The translations under genes and the position numbers were made by a program. The notes beneath the pieces are model-generated. The model saw only the letters and a program-made list of their open reading frames with translations. It ran no database searches and had not been told where the DNA came from. DNA of 64,000 nt from Microvirga sp052115485. Lineage in GTDB: Bacteria; Pseudomonadota; Alphaproteobacteria; Rhizobiales; Beijerinckiaceae. Where the stretch lies: the NCBI RefSeq assembly GCF_052115485.1, contig NZ_JBFRGU010000006.1, positions 248,001 to 312,000 on the forward strand. The letters run 5' to 3'. Position 1 is the first letter of the stretch; every line of letters begins with the position of its first letter. This document shows positions 25,177 through 32,600 of this stretch, in pieces.

Positions 25177-26007
25177 TTATTTCACGTGGAAACGTTCGGC
25201 ATGGCTGCCGACTTCGGTAAGGCCGGTGAGGCTCGCTCCGGCTCTCGTGAGCGCGCCGTGCAGTTCGTCCCGCTCCACGTGGCCGGGCATGGCCATGAGG
25301 GCCGAGAGCCCCTCCGCGTCGGCGGCGCTGGCGACGACTTCGCCGCCGAGATCGGCCAAGGTTGTGCTGACGCCCTTGTGCCATCGCTCGAACTGGGCGG
25401 CATAGAGCACCACATCCCGCACCGCCGCATCCGCCAGGGGCTTCGAAATGACGAAGACCGGCGTCCCCGCCGGATGGTCCGGGCGCTCGATGAAGGGCAG
25501 GCGAGCAATGATCTTTGGTCGGTCGGCTGCGGCCAGAGTCCGCCACCACGCCCCACTCGACGCCCCCTGGTCGATCCGGAAAATGCCGAGGTCGCCCCGC
25601 GCACCCGCAACCGCCTCGATCACCGCCCCGGCGCTCGGATGGCTGACATAGGGCACCGTGAAGCCGAAATGGAACCGGGCGGAATCGCGCATGGGCGCAT
25701 CGCCCGCGGAAACATCCGCATGAACGGTATAGGGCGCTTGCACATAAGTGAACGTCGCGATGATCACGCGCCAGATGCTCTCCACCGTATCGAGAGGCAG
25801 AAGGCCCCCATGCCGCTCGGCGAGCAGACGCATCATCGAAGCCTCGCGGCCGGGCCGGAAGGCGGAACCGGATTCGGAAGTCTTCTTCACCTTGATCAGA
25901 CGGTCGATGATGGTGCCCCGCTCCATCAGGAGCCGATGCATCGTCTCGTCGATCCGGTCGATCTCCTGGCGGAGTTCGGCAAGCGAGGGGGGCTGTTGAG
26001 CGGTCAT
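25177..26007 (-). CDS. Chorismate mutase (AroQ type) with an uncharacterised C-terminal domain
   Basis: 276 residues from ATG 26007. Residues about 7-92 are an AroQ-type chorismate mutase: LAELRQEIDRIDETMHRLL, then RGTIIDRLIKVKK and RPGREASMMRLL, with Arg14, Lys41 and Arg54-type residues in place. It would convert chorismate to prephenate. The remaining ~180 residues do not show the prephenate dehydratase TRF motif or a clear ACT domain; they read like an alpha/beta ligand-binding fold. A prephenate-dehydratase-like origin is possible but not shown. It is followed downstream by hisC and tyrC on the same strand, so it feeds the prephenate branch. Confidence 0.8.
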   Translation of the reverse strand: MTAQQPPSLAELRQEIDRIDETMHRLLMERGTIIDRLIKVKKTSESGSAFRPGREASMMRLLAERHGGLLPLDTVESIWRVIIATFTYVQAPYTVHADVSAGDAPMRDSARFHFGFTVPYVSHPSAGAVIEAVAGARGDLGIFRIDQGASSGAWWRTLAAADRPKIIARLPFIERPDHPAGTPVFVISKPLADAAVRDVVLYAAQFERWHKGVSTTLADLGGEVVASAADAEGLSALMAMPGHVERDELHGALTRAGASLTGLTEVGSHAERFHVK

Positions 26008-26159
26008 AGGCGTGATCCTGACGAAGACCGCCCTTCTTTCGCAGTCCCACGCCCTGCTGCCAAGAGGGAGCTTCGACCGGCAGGTTTGCATCCATCCTCG
26101 TTGACGCCCGCCCTGTCGCGAATTACCGGTGTTCGAAAGGACGAACGATTTCGGTATTC

Positions 26160-27329
26160 ATGTCCAGCTCATCCGTTCCCGCAGAACCAAGAAGTCAGGT
26201 CGACGATCCGTCGAGCCTTGTGGCGCGCTTCGGTGCGGACGAGCCGCTGATGATGGATGCAGGTGTGCCGCTCGGCCCCTGGCAGATCGCCTACCAGACC
26301 TATGGAACGCTGAACGCCGACAAGACCAACGCCGTTCTGATCTGCCATGCCCTCACCGGCGATCAGCATGTGGCGAACGTCAATCCGGTGACGGGTAAGC
26401 CCGGCTGGTGGACCACTATGGTCGGTCCCGGTCGCCCGGTGGATACGGACCGGTTTTTCGTGATCTGCGCCAACGTCCTCGGCGGTTGCATGGGCACGAC
26501 CGGCCCCGCTTCGATCGACCCGGCGACGGGACAGCCTTACGCCCTCGATTTTCCGGTGGTGACGATCCACGACATGGTGCGGGCGCAGGCCGCTCTCATC
26601 GACCGGCTCGGCATCGAGAGCCTGTTTTGCGTCGTCGGCGGCTCCATGGGCGGCATGCAGGTGCTGCAATGGGCCGCGAGCTATCCGGAGCGGGTTTTCG
26701 CGGCTCTGCCCATTGCCACAGCCGCGCGCCATTCGGCCCAGAACATTGCCTTCCACGAGGTTGGCCGCCAGGCGATCATGGCCGATCCCGATTGGCGCGG
26801 TGGACGCTATCTCATCGAGGATACACGCCCCTCCAAGGGACTTGCCGTGGCGCGCATGGGCGCGCACATCACCTATCTTTCGGAAACGGCGCTTCATCGT
26901 AAATTCGGACGCAATCTGCAGGATCGCGCCGCACCGACCTTCTCTTTCGACGCCGATTTCCAGATCGAGAGTTATCTGCGCTACCAGGGTCTTTCCTTCG
27001 TCGAGAGGTTCGACGCCAATTCCTATCTCTACGTGACGCGCGCGATGGACTATTTCGATCTCGCCGCCGAACATGGCGGCTCGCTCGCCAACGCCTTTCG
27101 CGGGAAGGCGACGCGGTTCTGCATTATCTCTTTCACCTCTGACTGGCTGTTTCCAACCTCCGATTCCCGCGCCATCGTTCACGCGCTGAACGCCGCGGCA
27201 GCCTCCGTCGGTTTCGTCGAGATCGAGAGTGACAAGGGGCATGACGCGTTCCTGCTCGAGGAGCCGGAAATGTTTTCGGCGGCGCGCGGCTTCATCGATG
27301 CCGCCGCTCGCGTTCGAGGCCTGTCATGA
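26160..27329 (+). CDS. metX: Homoserine O-acetyltransferase MetX
   Basis: 389 residues of the MetX alpha/beta-hydrolase family, which acylates homoserine in the first committed step of methionine synthesis. The nucleophile elbow is VVGGSMGGMQVLQWA (Ser162). The early part contains YQTYGTLNADKTNAVLICHALTGDQH and the oxyanion region NVLGGCMGTTGP. The acid Asp is in SFTSDWLFP and the catalytic His in DKGHDAFLLE. Whether acetyl- or succinyl-CoA is used cannot be read off. The stop overlaps the metW start in ATGA, a common arrangement. I looked for a SAM-type riboswitch in the short leader and could not recognise one. Confidence 0.95.
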   Translation: MSSSSVPAEPRSQVDDPSSLVARFGADEPLMMDAGVPLGPWQIAYQTYGTLNADKTNAVLICHALTGDQHVANVNPVTGKPGWWTTMVGPGRPVDTDRFFVICANVLGGCMGTTGPASIDPATGQPYALDFPVVTIHDMVRAQAALIDRLGIESLFCVVGGSMGGMQVLQWAASYPERVFAALPIATAARHSAQNIAFHEVGRQAIMADPDWRGGRYLIEDTRPSKGLAVARMGAHITYLSETALHRKFGRNLQDRAAPTFSFDADFQIESYLRYQGLSFVERFDANSYLYVTRAMDYFDLAAEHGGSLANAFRGKATRFCIISFTSDWLFPTSDSRAIVHALNAAAASVGFVEIESDKGHDAFLLEEPEMFSAARGFIDAAARVRGLS

Positions 27330-27946
27330 CCGATCAATTCGCGACACCCCGCCTCGATTTTCTCCTTGTCGCCGACATGGTGGCGAAAGGGTCGCGCGTG
27401 CTCGACATCGGCAGCGGCGACGGCTCGCTGCTGGAGCTCCTGCGCGAGCGCCGCGACGTCGATGGACGCGGCATCGAGATTTCCCGCGAGGGCGTGAACG
27501 ATTGTCTCGCCAAGGGCCTGCCGGTGATCCAGGGCGATGCGGATACGGACCTTGCCGATTATCCCGACGATGCCTTCGATTATGTCATCCTGTCGCAGAC
27601 GATTCAGGCCACGCGTCAGCCGAAGGTAGTTTTAGAGCATCTCCTGCGCATCGGCCGCCGCGCCATCGTCTCGTTCCCGAATTTCGGCCATTGGCGCGTG
27701 CGTCTGGACCTCACCTTTCGCGGCCGCATGCCGGTGACGGAGAACATGCCGTTCTCCTGGTACGACACGCCCAACATCCATTTCTGCACCATCCGCGACT
27801 TCGTGGAATTGTGCGACGGGGTAGGCGCGAAGATGGAAAAGGCCGTCGCCCTCGACGCCGGCGGACACCCGATCCGCGTCGCCCTGCCCTGGTGGGTGTG
27901 GAACCTGTTCGGAGCACAGGGGGTGTTTCTGCTCAAGCGGGGATAA
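27326..27946 (+). CDS. metW: Methionine biosynthesis protein MetW
   Basis: 206 residues with a SAM-methyltransferase-like fold. VLDIGSGDGSLLELL (about residues 25-40), RGIEISREGV and YVILSQTIQATRQP are hallmarks of MetW, and WYDTPNIHFCTIRDF is conserved in the C-terminal part. MetW is regularly coupled to metX and is needed for MetX activity in several proteobacteria; a methyltransferase reaction has not been firmly shown. The ATG start overlaps the metX stop. Nothing follows in the operon. Confidence 0.95.
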   Translation: MTDQFATPRLDFLLVADMVAKGSRVLDIGSGDGSLLELLRERRDVDGRGIEISREGVNDCLAKGLPVIQGDADTDLADYPDDAFDYVILSQTIQATRQPKVVLEHLLRIGRRAIVSFPNFGHWRVRLDLTFRGRMPVTENMPFSWYDTPNIHFCTIRDFVELCDGVGAKMEKAVALDAGGHPIRVALPWWVWNLFGAQGVFLLKRG

Positions 27947-28300
27947 ACCGCGTCATCCCGGACGCCGAAGGCGATCCGGGATCGCATGGGATGAGGAGCG
28001 CCAAACTCGGTTGACGATCCCGGGTTCCGCTGGCGCAGCCCCGGAATGACGAGCCTATACGCAGCCTCACCCTGAGGAGCGAAGCGTCTCGAAGGGCGAG
28101 GCGTCTCCAGTGCCCGCTGGACCCTCCTTCGAGACGCCGCTACGCGGCTCCTCAGGATGAGGTGGAATACCGGGATCACATGCGCGACGCGCTCCCTCTC
28201 CCTATGGGAGAGGGTTACGCCCTTTCCGGATGGACCGTTCGCGCGTTGCGCGCCCCGGAATGACGGCAGCGATAATTCCGTAGCGATGCGGACTTGCCTC
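27947..28300. repeat. Intergenic cluster of dispersed repeats
   Basis: A 354-base gap made almost wholly of repeat-like sequence. 27953-28052 reads CGTCATCCCGGACGCCGAAG ... CCCCGGAATGACGAG. 28062-28165 is a family B element with CCTCACCCTGAGGAGCG, GCGTCTCGAAGGGCGAG, CCTTCGAGACGC and GGCTCCTCAGGATGAGG, a large inverted repeat. 28190-28265 has CTCCCTCTCCCTATGGGAG and GCGCGTTGCGCGCCCCGGAA. No gene is seen. The inverted repeats may also end transcription from metW and xerD. Confidence 0.7.
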
Positions 28301-29233
28301 TCACCCTGCCTTCGACGCCAGCGGGTGCAGGTCGCGCACCATGCTTTTCAAACGCTCGTCGAGGACGTGCGTATAGATCTGCGTCGTCGAAATATCGGAA
28401 TGGCCGAGCAGCTCCTGCACGACGCGCAAATCCGCCCCGTTCTGAAGCAGATGGCTCGCGAAAGCGTGGCGCAGCACGTGCGGGCTCACCTTGTCGCCAC
28501 GCAATCCCGCGGCGGCGGCGGTCGCCTTGAGATCGCGAGCGAACGCCTGCCGCGTCAGGTGGCCGCTCTCGCTGTCGGCGGGAAAGAGCCAGGGCCCGCT
28601 CACCTTGCCCTTCTCTTCCAGTAACGCAAGGTAAGTCCCCGCCGCCTCGCGCGCCGCGTCGGTCAACGGCACCAGGCGCTCCTTCGCGCCCTTGCCGCGC
28701 ACCACGAGAAACCGATCCCGCGTCTTGGCGGCGCTGCGGGGGAGCGAGATCAATTCGGAAACGCGCAAACCCGTCGCATAGAGCAGTTCGAGGAGGCACG
28801 CCATGCGCGCCGCCCGCAGGCGCTCGAGGGGGGATGCCTTGGCGTTGTCCATGCCCTCCAACGCCACCCGCAGAAGGCGGTCCACTTCATCGACGGAGAG
28901 TATTTTGGGCAGCACCCGCCCACGCTTGGGGGCGGAGACGGCGGCGGTCGGGTCCTCCGGCGCATAGCCTTCCACGTAGAGGAACTTGTGGAACTGCCGC
29001 ACGGCCGAAAGGCGGCGGGCGGCGGAGGAGGCCTTCAGGCCCCGCTCCTCCAGGCTTCCCATGAAGCCGCGCACGGTGGCGGCAAGCGCCGTTGCGGGCT
29101 CGGCCTTCTGCTCGCGCAGGAAATCCAGGTAATCGTCGAGATCGCGCCGGTAGGCATCGAGCGTGTTCTTCGATGCTCCGCGCTCGGCGGCCAGCATATC
29201 GAGAAAAAGTCCGGCGTGGCGGGCTCCGCTCAT
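28301..29233 (-). CDS. xerD: Site-specific tyrosine recombinase XerD
   Basis: 310 residues. The N-terminal SAM-like DNA-binding domain (about residues 5-90) is followed by the catalytic domain with Arg157 (ATGLRVSEL), Lys182 (VRGKGAKER), His252 and Arg255 (HVLRHAFASHLL), His278 (LGHSD) and Tyr287 (IYTHV), the full set for a tyrosine recombinase. XerD with XerC resolves chromosome dimers at dif. It has a housekeeping context and length, so it is not a phage or integron integrase. Its start overlaps the stop of a 48-residue membrane protein gene in ATGA. Confidence 0.92.
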   Translation of the reverse strand: MSGARHAGLFLDMLAAERGASKNTLDAYRRDLDDYLDFLREQKAEPATALAATVRGFMGSLEERGLKASSAARRLSAVRQFHKFLYVEGYAPEDPTAAVSAPKRGRVLPKILSVDEVDRLLRVALEGMDNAKASPLERLRAARMACLLELLYATGLRVSELISLPRSAAKTRDRFLVVRGKGAKERLVPLTDAAREAAGTYLALLEEKGKVSGPWLFPADSESGHLTRQAFARDLKATAAAAGLRGDKVSPHVLRHAFASHLLQNGADLRVVQELLGHSDISTTQIYTHVLDERLKSMVRDLHPLASKAG

Positions 29234-29376
29234 TTGGTCGGCAGACGGTTCGCCGGGACCGTGACGGTCATCTCGCGGGTATCGGGCTGAACAAGGGTCG
29301 CCAGCGCGTACATCGCCGCGAAACCGAGACCGGCGAGAATGGCGACGATAGTGAGAAACCGGAACAGGGTCGGCAC
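29230..29376 (-). CDS. Small single-helix membrane protein upstream of xerD
   Basis: A 48-residue frame from GTG 29376, with GAGG 6 bases upstream, to TGA 29232-29230, overlapping the xerD ATG. It begins MPTLFRFLTIVAILAGLGFA, forming one hydrophobic helix (about residues 5-30), and ends with TREMTVTVPANRLPTK. I recall similar tiny proteins before xerD in other Rhizobiales, but that memory was not checked. The overlap and ribosome site make it a likely real gene. Function unknown. Confidence 0.65.
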   Translation of the reverse strand: MPTLFRFLTIVAILAGLGFAAMYALATLVQPDTREMTVTVPANRLPTK

Positions 29377-29524
29377 GTGATCCTCAGGAGCTCGCTATCG
29401 ATACATCATGACCGGCTCTCCGAGGCAAGTCCTGCAACTGCCCCGATCTGGCGCCTTTACCTTGAACGCGCCAACCCGAGGGAAGGTTGTGACAGGGGCG
29501 GCCCTCCCGTGCTAGAAAAAGTCC

Positions 29525-30148
29525 ATGAACAATATCAGCCGCTTCAATCCACTGGACCATGGCGGCGAGCATGAAACGGAGACACCCGAGGGCGGCCACC
29601 CCATCAGCCGCCGTCTCGGCGCGCGGTCCCTCGTGCTCGTCGGCCTGATGGGTGCCGGAAAAAGCACGGTCGGACGCCGGCTCGCCCAAAAACTCGGCCT
29701 TCCCTTCCGCGATGCCGATCACGAGATCGAGGCCGCGGCGGGCATGACGATTCCGGACATCTTCGCCATTCACGGGGAAGCGCATTTTCGCGATGGCGAA
29801 CGGCGCGTGATCGGCAGGCTCTTGCAGGATGGGCCGATGGTGCTCGCCACCGGCGGCGGCGCTTTCATGAACGCGGAAACCCGCGCCGGGATCGCGCAAT
29901 CCGGCATCTCGATCTGGCTGCGCGCCGATCTCGATGTGCTGATGAAGCGGGTGCGCAAGCGGACGAACCGGCCGCTGCTGCAAAGTCCCGATCCGGAAGG
30001 CACCATGAGGAAGCTCATGGAGGAACGCCATCCGATCTATGCCACGGCGGACCTGACGGTGGATTCGCACGAAGCGCCCCATGACCGGGTCGTCATCGAC
30101 GTCATCGATGCCTTGACCGACTGGTTCGAGCGGACAGGAAAAGCATGA
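29525..30148 (+). CDS. aroK: Shikimate kinase
   Basis: 207 residues. The P-loop is GLMGAGKST (residues 40-48), the shikimate-binding part is DADHEIE plus the GEAHFRDGERR stretch, GGGAF is the second substrate loop, and the lid contains RTNRPLLQ. It phosphorylates shikimate at the 3-hydroxyl. The ~30-residue N-terminal extension is common in alphaproteobacteria. The stop overlaps the aroB start in ATGA. It is divergent from the xerD unit, with about 150 bases between. Confidence 0.95.
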   Translation: MNNISRFNPLDHGGEHETETPEGGHPISRRLGARSLVLVGLMGAGKSTVGRRLAQKLGLPFRDADHEIEAAAGMTIPDIFAIHGEAHFRDGERRVIGRLLQDGPMVLATGGGAFMNAETRAGIAQSGISIWLRADLDVLMKRVRKRTNRPLLQSPDPEGTMRKLMEERHPIYATADLTVDSHEAPHDRVVIDVIDALTDWFERTGKA

Positions 30149-31293
30149 CCATGAGCGGCGCAGCGGCGCGAGAGACGGTCTCAACCTTCACCACCGTGCC
30201 GGTCCCCCTCGGGGACAGGGCCTATGACATTCTGGTGGGACGAGGACTTCTTGTCGAAGCGGGAGCGCGCATCGCGGCCCTCAAGGCACGTGCGGTCGTC
30301 ATCGTGACGGATGCCCATGTGGGCCCGCTCTATGCGGAGGCGCTGGCAGGATCGCTGCGCGCCAGCGGCCTCAACGCTTCGGTTCTCACATTACCGCCTG
30401 GCGAGGCCACGAAATCCTATGCCCGGCTGGAACAAGTCTGCGATGCCATTCTTGCGGCGAAGATCGAGCGCGGCGATCTCGTGATCGCCCTCGGCGGCGG
30501 CGTGATCGGCGATCTCTCCGGTTTCGCGGCGGCCATCGTGCGGCGCGGCGTGCGTTTCGTGCAGATGCCGACGACCCTGCTCTCGCAGGTCGATTCCTCC
30601 GTCGGCGGCAAGACCGGTATCAACTCGCCCTTGGGCAAGAATCTCGTCGGCGCCTTCCATCAGCCGAGCCTCGTTCTTTCCGACACGGCCCTTCTCGACA
30701 GCCTGCCTTTACGCGAAATGCGCGCCGGTTACGCCGAGGTGGTGAAATACGGCCTCATCGACGACGAGGCTTTCTTTAGCTGGTGCGAGAAGAACTGGCG
30801 CGGCGTGTTTGCGGGCGGCCCCGAGCGTGACGAGGCCGTGGCGCAGAGCTGCTGCGCCAAGGCGGCTGTGGTCGTGCGCGACGAGCATGAGAATGGCGAC
30901 CGCGCCCTTCTCAATCTCGGCCATACCTTCGGCCATGCGCTGGAGCGCATCACGGCCTACGATTCCACGCGACTTGTCCATGGCGAGGGCGTCGCCATCG
31001 GCATGACGCTCGCCTTCCGCTTTTCCGCGGCGCTCGGCCTGTGCCCGCAAGCCGATGCGGATCGCGTCGAGGCTCATCTCGTGGAGGTCGGCCTTCCCAC
31101 CCGTCTCGATCAGGTCCCCGGCGGATGCGGTACGCCGGACGAACTTCTCGATGCCATGGCGCAGGACAAGAAGGTGAGCGGCGGCGCGCTGACCTTCATT
31201 CTCGCGAAGGGCATCGGCAAGAGCTTCATCGCCAAAGGCGTTGAAGCGGAGAAGGTTCGCGCCTTCCTGGTGGAGCAACTCCAAGCCCGGTAG
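30145..31293 (+). CDS. aroB: 3-dehydroquinate synthase
   Basis: 382 residues. NAD- and metal-dependent conversion of DAHP to 3-dehydroquinate, step two of the shikimate pathway. Motifs: LPPGEATKSY, ALGGGVIGDLSGFAAA, QMPTTLLSQVDSSVGGKTGIN, and the metal ligands in YAEVVKYGLI and NLGHTFGHALE, followed by HGEGVAIGM. All are intact. It is coupled to aroK upstream and abuts the CNNM/CorC gene (TAG then ATG six bases on). The order aroK-aroB-CNNM is common in Rhizobiales. Confidence 0.96.
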   Translation: MTMSGAAARETVSTFTTVPVPLGDRAYDILVGRGLLVEAGARIAALKARAVVIVTDAHVGPLYAEALAGSLRASGLNASVLTLPPGEATKSYARLEQVCDAILAAKIERGDLVIALGGGVIGDLSGFAAAIVRRGVRFVQMPTTLLSQVDSSVGGKTGINSPLGKNLVGAFHQPSLVLSDTALLDSLPLREMRAGYAEVVKYGLIDDEAFFSWCEKNWRGVFAGGPERDEAVAQSCCAKAAVVVRDEHENGDRALLNLGHTFGHALERITAYDSTRLVHGEGVAIGMTLAFRFSAALGLCPQADADRVEAHLVEVGLPTRLDQVPGGCGTPDELLDAMAQDKKVSGGALTFILAKGIGKSFIAKGVEAEKVRAFLVEQLQAR

Positions 31294-31298
31294 TGTCC

Positions 31299-32600
31299 AT
31301 GTCCGAGGACCATATTTCCATCTCTCTCTGGCTTGCAGCCGGGATCGTCATTCTCTCCCTGGTTCTGTCCGCGTTTTTCGCGGCGGCGGAGACGGCGTTC
31401 ACCGCCGCGTCTCGCGCGCGAATGCTCGGCCTCGAAGACGCGGGCGACACGCGCGCACGCATCGTCAATCGCCTGCTCAGCCAGCGCGAGCGCTTCATCG
31501 GCGCGATGCTGATCGGCTACAATATCGTCGCCATCGGGGCATCCTCCTTCATGACGAGCGTGCTCGTCAGCGTGTTCGGCAAGGAAGGCGTGGTCTACGC
31601 CACGATCGGGATGTCGATCCTCGTCATCGTCTTCGCCGAAGTGTTGCCGAAAACGCTTGCGATCAGCGCGCCGGAACGCCTCTCCCTTCTGATCGCGCGC
31701 CCGGTCTCGTGGACGGTGGCGCTCTTCGGCCCCCTCACACATGCCACGGAACGCCTCGTGCGCCTGATCCTGCGCCCCTTCGGCATCCGGATCGGCGAGC
31801 ACGTGGCGATCCTCTCAGCGGCGGACGAACTGCGCGGGCAGGTCAACCTGCTCCACAAGGAAGGCGGCGTCGCGAAGGTGGAGCGCGACATGCTCGGCGG
31901 CCTTCTCGACCTGGAGGAGCTTTCCGTCTCCGACGTGATGGTCCATCGCACGAAGATGCGCACGATCAACGCCGACTTGCCCTCGGAAGAAATCGTGCGC
32001 GAGGTCCTGGCCTCACCCTATACGCGCATGCCCCTCTGGCGCGGCAGCCAGGAGAACATCATCGGCGTCTTGCACGCCAAGGATCTCTTACGCGCGCTCG
32101 ACGCGGTCGGCGGAGACGCCGGCAAGCTGACTGTCGAGGACATCGCACTGGAGAGCTGGTTCGTGCCCGACACGACCTCGCTTCGCGACCAGCTCAAGGC
32201 GTTCCTCGCCAAGAAGACCCACTTCGCCCTCGTGGTCGACGAATATGGCGAGGTGATGGGTCTTGTGACCCTCGAGGACATCCTCGAAGAGATCGTCGGC
32301 GACATCAAGGACGAGCACGATCTCTCGGTTCAGGGTGTGCGCCTGCAGCCGAACGGGTCGGTGAACGTGGATGGTTCGGTTCCGATCCGGGATATCAACA
32401 GGGTGATGGACTGGAACCTGCCGGATGAGGAGGCCACTACCATCGCCGGTCTCGTCATTCACGAGGCGCAGACCATTCCCGATACGGGTCAGGCGTTCAC
32501 CTTCCACGGCTTCCGTTTTCAGGTCCTGCGCAAATCCCGCAACCGCATCACCGCCTTGCGGATCACGCCGGTTTTGCCTGTCCCGCGGAAGCGAGCTTGA
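31299..32600 (+). CDS. HlyC/CorC (CNNM) family transporter
   Basis: About 433 residues. A CNNM/DUF21 membrane domain (residues about 8-190, with AFFAAAETAFTAASRARM) is followed by a CBS pair (about 205-330, ending HFALVVDEYGEVMGLVTLEDILEEIVGDI) and a CorC/HlyC transporter-associated domain (about 345-425). Family members are implicated in Mg2+/Co2+ efflux. ATG 31299 is used; a GTG at 31293 overlapping aroB's TAG adds two residues. The 3' end overlaps the convergent ABC transporter gene by 38 bases. Confidence 0.92.
   Translation: MSEDHISISLWLAAGIVILSLVLSAFFAAAETAFTAASRARMLGLEDAGDTRARIVNRLLSQRERFIGAMLIGYNIVAIGASSFMTSVLVSVFGKEGVVYATIGMSILVIVFAEVLPKTLAISAPERLSLLIARPVSWTVALFGPLTHATERLVRLILRPFGIRIGEHVAILSAADELRGQVNLLHKEGGVAKVERDMLGGLLDLEELSVSDVMVHRTKMRTINADLPSEEIVREVLASPYTRMPLWRGSQENIIGVLHAKDLLRALDAVGGDAGKLTVEDIALESWFVPDTTSLRDQLKAFLAKKTHFALVVDEYGEVMGLVTLEDILEEIVGDIKDEHDLSVQGVRLQPNGSVNVDGSVPIRDINRVMDWNLPDEEATTIAGLVIHEAQTIPDTGQAFTFHGFRFQVLRKSRNRITALRITPVLPVPRKRA

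Noticed and set aside
26101..26129. TTGACG at 26101 as a -35 box for metX
   Set aside because: No acceptable -10 hexamer lies 16-18 bases downstream.
26092..26159. Possible SAM riboswitch upstream of metX
   Set aside because: The leader is short and I could not match a SAM-II or SAM-I core; a covariance-model search would decide.
28301..29233. XerD as integrase of an integrative element
   Set aside because: Sequence and context (aroK-aroB neighbourhood, coupled small protein) are those of the chromosomal recombinase, with no attachment sites or mobile genes nearby.
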